Source: Moniliophthora roreri (lineage: Eukaryota; Basidiomycota; Agaricomycetes; Agaricales; Marasmiaceae). From it: a stretch of DNA of 64,000 nt. The translations under genes and the position numbers were made by a program. The stretch covers positions 1,984,001-2,048,000 of the forward strand of contig LATX02000001.1 in assembly GCA_001466705.2 (NCBI GenBank), read 5' to 3'. The notes under the pieces were generated by a model that saw only the letters and a list, made by a program, of their open reading frames with translations, had not been told where the DNA came from and made no database searches. This document shows, piece by piece, positions 59,826-64,000 of the stretch. Numbering within the stretch: position 1 is the first letter of the stretch; each line of letters starts with the position of its first letter.

Positions 59826-62800
59826 TCACGAACTCTTGGCCCTCGAACGTTTCGGTACTCGGGCAAGCCAGTACAAGAACAGAGCCGCAAAGAGATTGAA
59901 ACAGATATAAGCCCACATTATCCCAAAGTTGCGCCTGAAACGCAAACATTCAAGGAATATTCGAAAGGAAAGAGAACCCGTGCACTCACCAAGCCAGATT
60001 GTAGGACGAGTTAACCCGAGAAAGGAACTGGTTCGTATTATCGATGGAGCAGAACTCGCACTGTGAAGTGGAGTTGGGATCCGACAGTGTACCACCAGCC
60101 TTGGACAAGAATTCGGAGAGGTATTCCCCGCACGTTGTACCGTTGGGTGGGCTGAATTTGGATACCTCGATGTCAGAGCAATATGCATCAGCATTGGCCA
60201 ATCCAGTTGACATCATAGCGTCGATTAAGTATGTGAAAGGTGAGACTCTGTACATGACTGAGGCGAAAACCGTCAATAAAACTATGAATTGAGGGCTGAG
60301 GGAAGGGCTACACACATATCCAGAACCCGGGAAGCTCTTGGGGTGGGACAAGGACACTAAAGCACATAGAAACGTTAGCGGCAGACCCAAAAGAGGCTAA
60401 GATCACACACCCGCAGAATACCAAACAGAGGGAGAACAGTAGATTCGCGATATTACCACCCGTTTCAGCGACGTCGACACCAGCGATGATGAAATTGGTG
60501 AAAGTTGAAGTAAAGAGTAAAAAGCTACGGGAATATAAGTATTTTGACGAGGACTAGTAGCGAAATGAATGCCTTGCCTCCATATCAGCAGGAACATTAG
60601 ACCACCACGCTCGTTCAATGCGTCGGTAGCTTCTGCATTTCTATACATCCCAATAGGATAGTACCAGCATACGAAGATGATCACGGCTGCAAGGCTATTC
60701 CATGGTATTTCTGCCATTATATTTCCGAGCATGAAGGCCTTGAAAGTTCTCGTCAGCGATCTAGAAACCAAGTGAGTATCAGGAAGCAGCTGACCTGCCA
60801 TGAATACGTCTTTGAGGGCCGTTCACGAGCCTCATACAGCGCTCGTTGGGTGACAAAATGCGGCATGATTTGGTTTACCAAGTTACCGAAGATCGTCATG
60901 AGCATGACTAAGGGATCGTCAATTAGTACGGGTAGAGTACCAGGTACTTTGGGACGTACATATACTGAACATTTGATTCTGAAGACCCTGCAAGTTGTTT
61001 TCCGCACGCCAAAATGAGAAACCTATGAAAAGAGCCTGTAAAAACATTAGTGAGAGTACTGCGAGCTGAATTGTGGAACCCACTGTCAAAGCACTGAGAG
61101 TTAACTTTGCATAGATGTAGGACGGGGTTCGCCAGTATTGCTGGAGTACCCTAGTCCAACAAATCCAGAATTGCGCCATGAATGGTGCCGCAAATTCGCC
61201 ATACCCATTTCGTCGGTTGTGCTTTACAGGCTCAGATTGAGAACGGGACGTGGCCAGTCCTCGCTTGCGCTCGAGCTCCTTCTTCACTTCCCGGTACTCA
61301 GGACTCTGTCTCCACGCCTCGGCGTAATCTCTCTTTGCCACGGCACCCGGAGCTGCACCAATAACACTCAACATCCACTCGGCAGGATTGGCTTCGGGAG
61401 GGCACGGATCAGCACCCTGACGTTCAAAGTAATCAATGAGGGTCCTGGAGTTTTCACCGATTTCGCCGAAATAGACAGTCCGGCCACCACGCGCCAGGAA
61501 AAGAAGTCGATCGAATTCCTGGAAGAGTAAAGCCGAAGGCTGATGAATAGTGCAGAGGATAGCTTGACCATTGTTTGCAAGTTTGCGAAGGAGAGTGCAG
61601 ATAGACCAAGCAGTTTGACTGTCCAACCCAGACGTCGGCTCATCGAGGAAGAGGAGTAATTCGGGCTTGGCGGCAAGCTCAACTCCAATGGTAAGTCGCT
61701 TGCGCTGCTCGACGTTCAAACCCTCACCAGGAACACCTACGACGGCGTCCGCATACTTTTCCATTCCAAGAAGACGGATAACTTCATTCACGTATTCCAC
61801 TTTCTCTTTGTCCGGAACGTGATGTGGCTGACGCAGACGAGCGCTGAAGATCAAAGCTTCACGGACCGTTGAGGTCTGGAGATGGAGATCCTGCTGCTGG
61901 ACATATCCAGTCTTTCGTTGAAATGCCTTGTCCCTTTTTTGGCCGTCAATAAATAGACTCCCGGTAATCACACCCTAACCGTCTGTTAATTCTCGATAAA
62001 ATACCAGAGATGATGATCTACCCACCATAGTCACACGACTGGCAAGTGTGTCCAAAAGAGTCGTCTTCCCTGCACCAGAAGCACCCTAAACGAGCGAAGT
62101 GAGAAAGATTTCAAATGCCGTATAGACCATTGCTCACCATCAATGCAGTCAATGTACCAGGCTGTACCCATCCATCGACATGGTCCAACAGACGTCTGGG
62201 CTGACCCTTGATCTTAATATCATAACAGACATCCTCCCAGTGGAAGATAGCGGTCTGCTTCTGTATCACGCCAACAGCATCGTCACGGTCGTCCTGCAGA
62301 GAGGCCTTTTTGTCGTGGACAGTAATCGTCGTAACTTCTTCATCGTCTGCCTCCTTTGGCTTGGCCGGGACGTATCCTCGACGGAACACCAAAACTTCAC
62401 CCTTGGATTTTGCAGCGCTGATATATTCTGTCGCCAAAAGGTAGGTGCCCAGGAAGAAGAAAGTAAATCCGATGATAATTCCCAAATTTCTGAAAGATCG
62501 TTAGAGATGTTATCTCAAAACGCTGCGCAAGAATACGCACCTCCAGAGGTGGCTCTTGTAGTACTCGAATGATGTCGCAAGATAGTTCGTCCCTTGGACC
62601 ACGCTGCTACCAGGTTCAGCACCCCGCTGGAGACAAACTCTTTCCATTCCAGAGACATTTTCGTATCCGGGACCAGAAGGAACGAAGGTCATACAGGGAA
62701 ACTCTCGTCCATCAAACTCGTTCACCATCAGGCTCTCAAAGACGTAGGCGATGGGGTTAATGTAGTTGATCCACCTGAACCATGGATGCATATCTCTCGT

Positions 62801-64000
62801 TGGAATAGTGAAACCTGTATAGATCACCAGAGCAAGCATGAAAATAGCGGCGGGTAACATAGCCTACGAGATGCGACGGTGAGTAACTGAAACCAATTGG
62901 TCACACTTGAAACGTACCTGAGAGATAGTTCGGGATGAAGCACCAATCGTACGGAAAATCATTGACATGGCCAACGTGCAGGTAAAAGAGAAAAGGAAGA
63001 AGGTGAAAAAAGCCCCAGGAGTTCGTCGCAAGTTGGTCATGAAGTAGAGTACCAAGTTGAAACTGACAGCCGTAGCTATCTTCGTAGGGAGATCGCATAT
63101 CATTGAAGATATAGCTTCAGCTGCGGGGTGATACAGCGCCATCCTGGTATGTTTCTCCACGATTGGACGTTGCTCATACAGGGTCAAAATCTTGGGAAAC
63201 AGTTAGTCAAGATCAGGAAAGAATTTCTGATCACGGACCTCAAGAACACTACTGAAGGCGTTCATCAAAACCGCAAAGAAGAGAAGCGCTGAACGACTGT
63301 AGAAACTGTCGGTTGTGGGTTGGAGATTGAAGAAAATTGACGAAATTATTAGGCCCATCGTGGCATTTCTACGAAAAGGTCAGTGGGGTATGCAATCTTG
63401 TACAAAGTCGAGCTCACCCGAAAATAGAGGTCAAGGCCAGACTGGAATCGAGTCAGCTTGCGTCTTATAGACAAAGTATAACGATTACACACCTCATGTC
63501 ACCTCGAAGTCGCTGGAAGCCGCGAGTCAAGCACATGCGAACCTAAGGAGAGACATGGCATAAAAATCTACAAAAAAAAATTACTTGAAAGGAGCGGTTT
63601 ACCTGCATAGGGAGTGATATCGTGTATGGAGAGCGAGACCGCCTATACATGCATTAGGGAGGGGTTAGAATCCTTGTCTAGTGATGACCTACATTCCCTT
63701 GGCCTGAGACTGTTTCCTGCTCTCTCGGAATCTGGTAAGCTGATCCCCACCTATGGGGAACTCTTCGTTGAAGGACGCGATCTCTTTTAACAGCTCCTTT
63801 CGGTCGAGGCTTTCCTTCCAACGACGCGCGAACTCGTCAGGCGTTCGGGGAACCTTGTTCTCAAAGCCAGGCTTTGCTTGACGCTCAGCGGGGTTCGTAA
63901 GAGACTGACGAAAACAGTTAGATGGAACAGAGATAGCTGCTACCTCGATACCCACAGTCAAGAAGTCAGCAGTCGTCTGGCGTTCTGGGCAATGGAAGCC
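59826..64000 (-). CDS. PDR-type ABC transporter (ABCG full-length), C-terminal two thirds; N terminus beyond right edge
   Basis: Exons from the edge: 64000-63956, 63904-63693, 63642-63603, 63542-63493, 63441-63418, 63368-63239, 63190-62918, 62863-62541, 62489-62138, 62085-62026, 61974-61084, 61035-60960, 60907-60795, 60738-60578, 60524-60411, 60356-60316, 60257-59990 and 59934-59826. The visible part starts inside the end of the first nucleotide-binding domain ([20 protein letters not shown]). It has the first TM domain, then the second [18 protein letters not shown] (Walker A), [16 protein letters not shown] (signature), [13 protein letters not shown] (Walker B) and CTIHQPS (H-loop region). 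The second TM domain ends [11 protein letters not shown]. Reverse domain order (NBD-TMD) and the long extracellular loop before the last helix are typical of pleiotropic drug resistance exporters. The intron at 60577-60525 has a GC donor. Confidence 0.93.

Overview
The window is nuclear DNA of a filamentous basidiomycete, almost certainly an agaricomycete. Nearly every gene is broken by many short introns (mostly 47-72 nt, GT-AG with some GC-AG) and several exons are only a few bases long. Genes are densely packed on both strands. I modelled 25 protein genes by following reading frames across splice sites. In almost all of them the exon lengths add up to a whole number of codons and give proteins of the length usual for the family. 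I saw no transposon, rRNA, tRNA or CRISPR sequence.

The gene set is that of the conserved neighbourhood of the homeodomain (HD, matA) mating-type locus of Agaricomycetes. It has the beta-flanking gene (11736-12731), mitochondrial intermediate peptidase MIP (34526-37029), glycogenin (3822-6805), a ypl109/ADCK-type kinase (713-3258), SEC61 gamma (49549-49988) and mitochondrial glycine dehydrogenase (55308-58715). No HD1/HD2 homeodomain gene is present, and no gap is large enough to hide one. Between the beta-flanking gene and MIP, where HD genes often sit, lie about 22 kb of housekeeping genes.

Layout, left to right: a partial 2-oxoglutarate oxygenase-like gene (-); ADCK-type kinase (-); glycogenin (+); a small Ala-rich LEA-like protein (+); a GH18 chitinase with three chitin-binding-like modules and a premature stop (+); beta-flanking protein (+); kinetochore MTW1/MIS12 (+); a large membrane protein of unknown function (+); the SSK2-type MAPKKK of the HOG pathway (-); DRG/RBG1 GTPase (+); metallo-beta-lactamase-fold hydrolase (+); PRELI/UPS lipid-transfer protein (+); RIC1 (+); old-yellow-enzyme-like oxidoreductase (-); fructosamine kinase-like protein (+); MIP (-); a WHIM/RSF1-like nuclear protein (-); FAM32A-like (-); TMEM115-like Golgi protein (+); an NBR1-type autophagy receptor (-); a PPR protein (-); SEC61 gamma (+); an orphan seven-TM protein (-); COG1 (-); glycine dehydrogenase (-); and a PDR-type ABC transporter cut by the right edge (-).

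There is no operon-like logic, but several functions recur. Golgi and secretory traffic is represented by RIC1, COG1, the TMEM115-like protein and SEC61 gamma. Mitochondrial genes are MIP, glycine dehydrogenase, PRELI, the ADCK-type kinase and the PPR protein. Stress signalling is represented by SSK2 and by a CRE-bearing promoter of the LEA-like gene.

The most unusual molecular feature is in the DRG/RBG1 gene. A one-nucleotide exon appears to be needed to keep the invariant VWGKSSKF segment in frame. Other oddities are a start-codon-only first coding exon in the beta-flanking gene, six GC-AG introns, and a stop codon embedded in a splice donor that decides whether the ADCK-type kinase carries a C-terminal membrane anchor.
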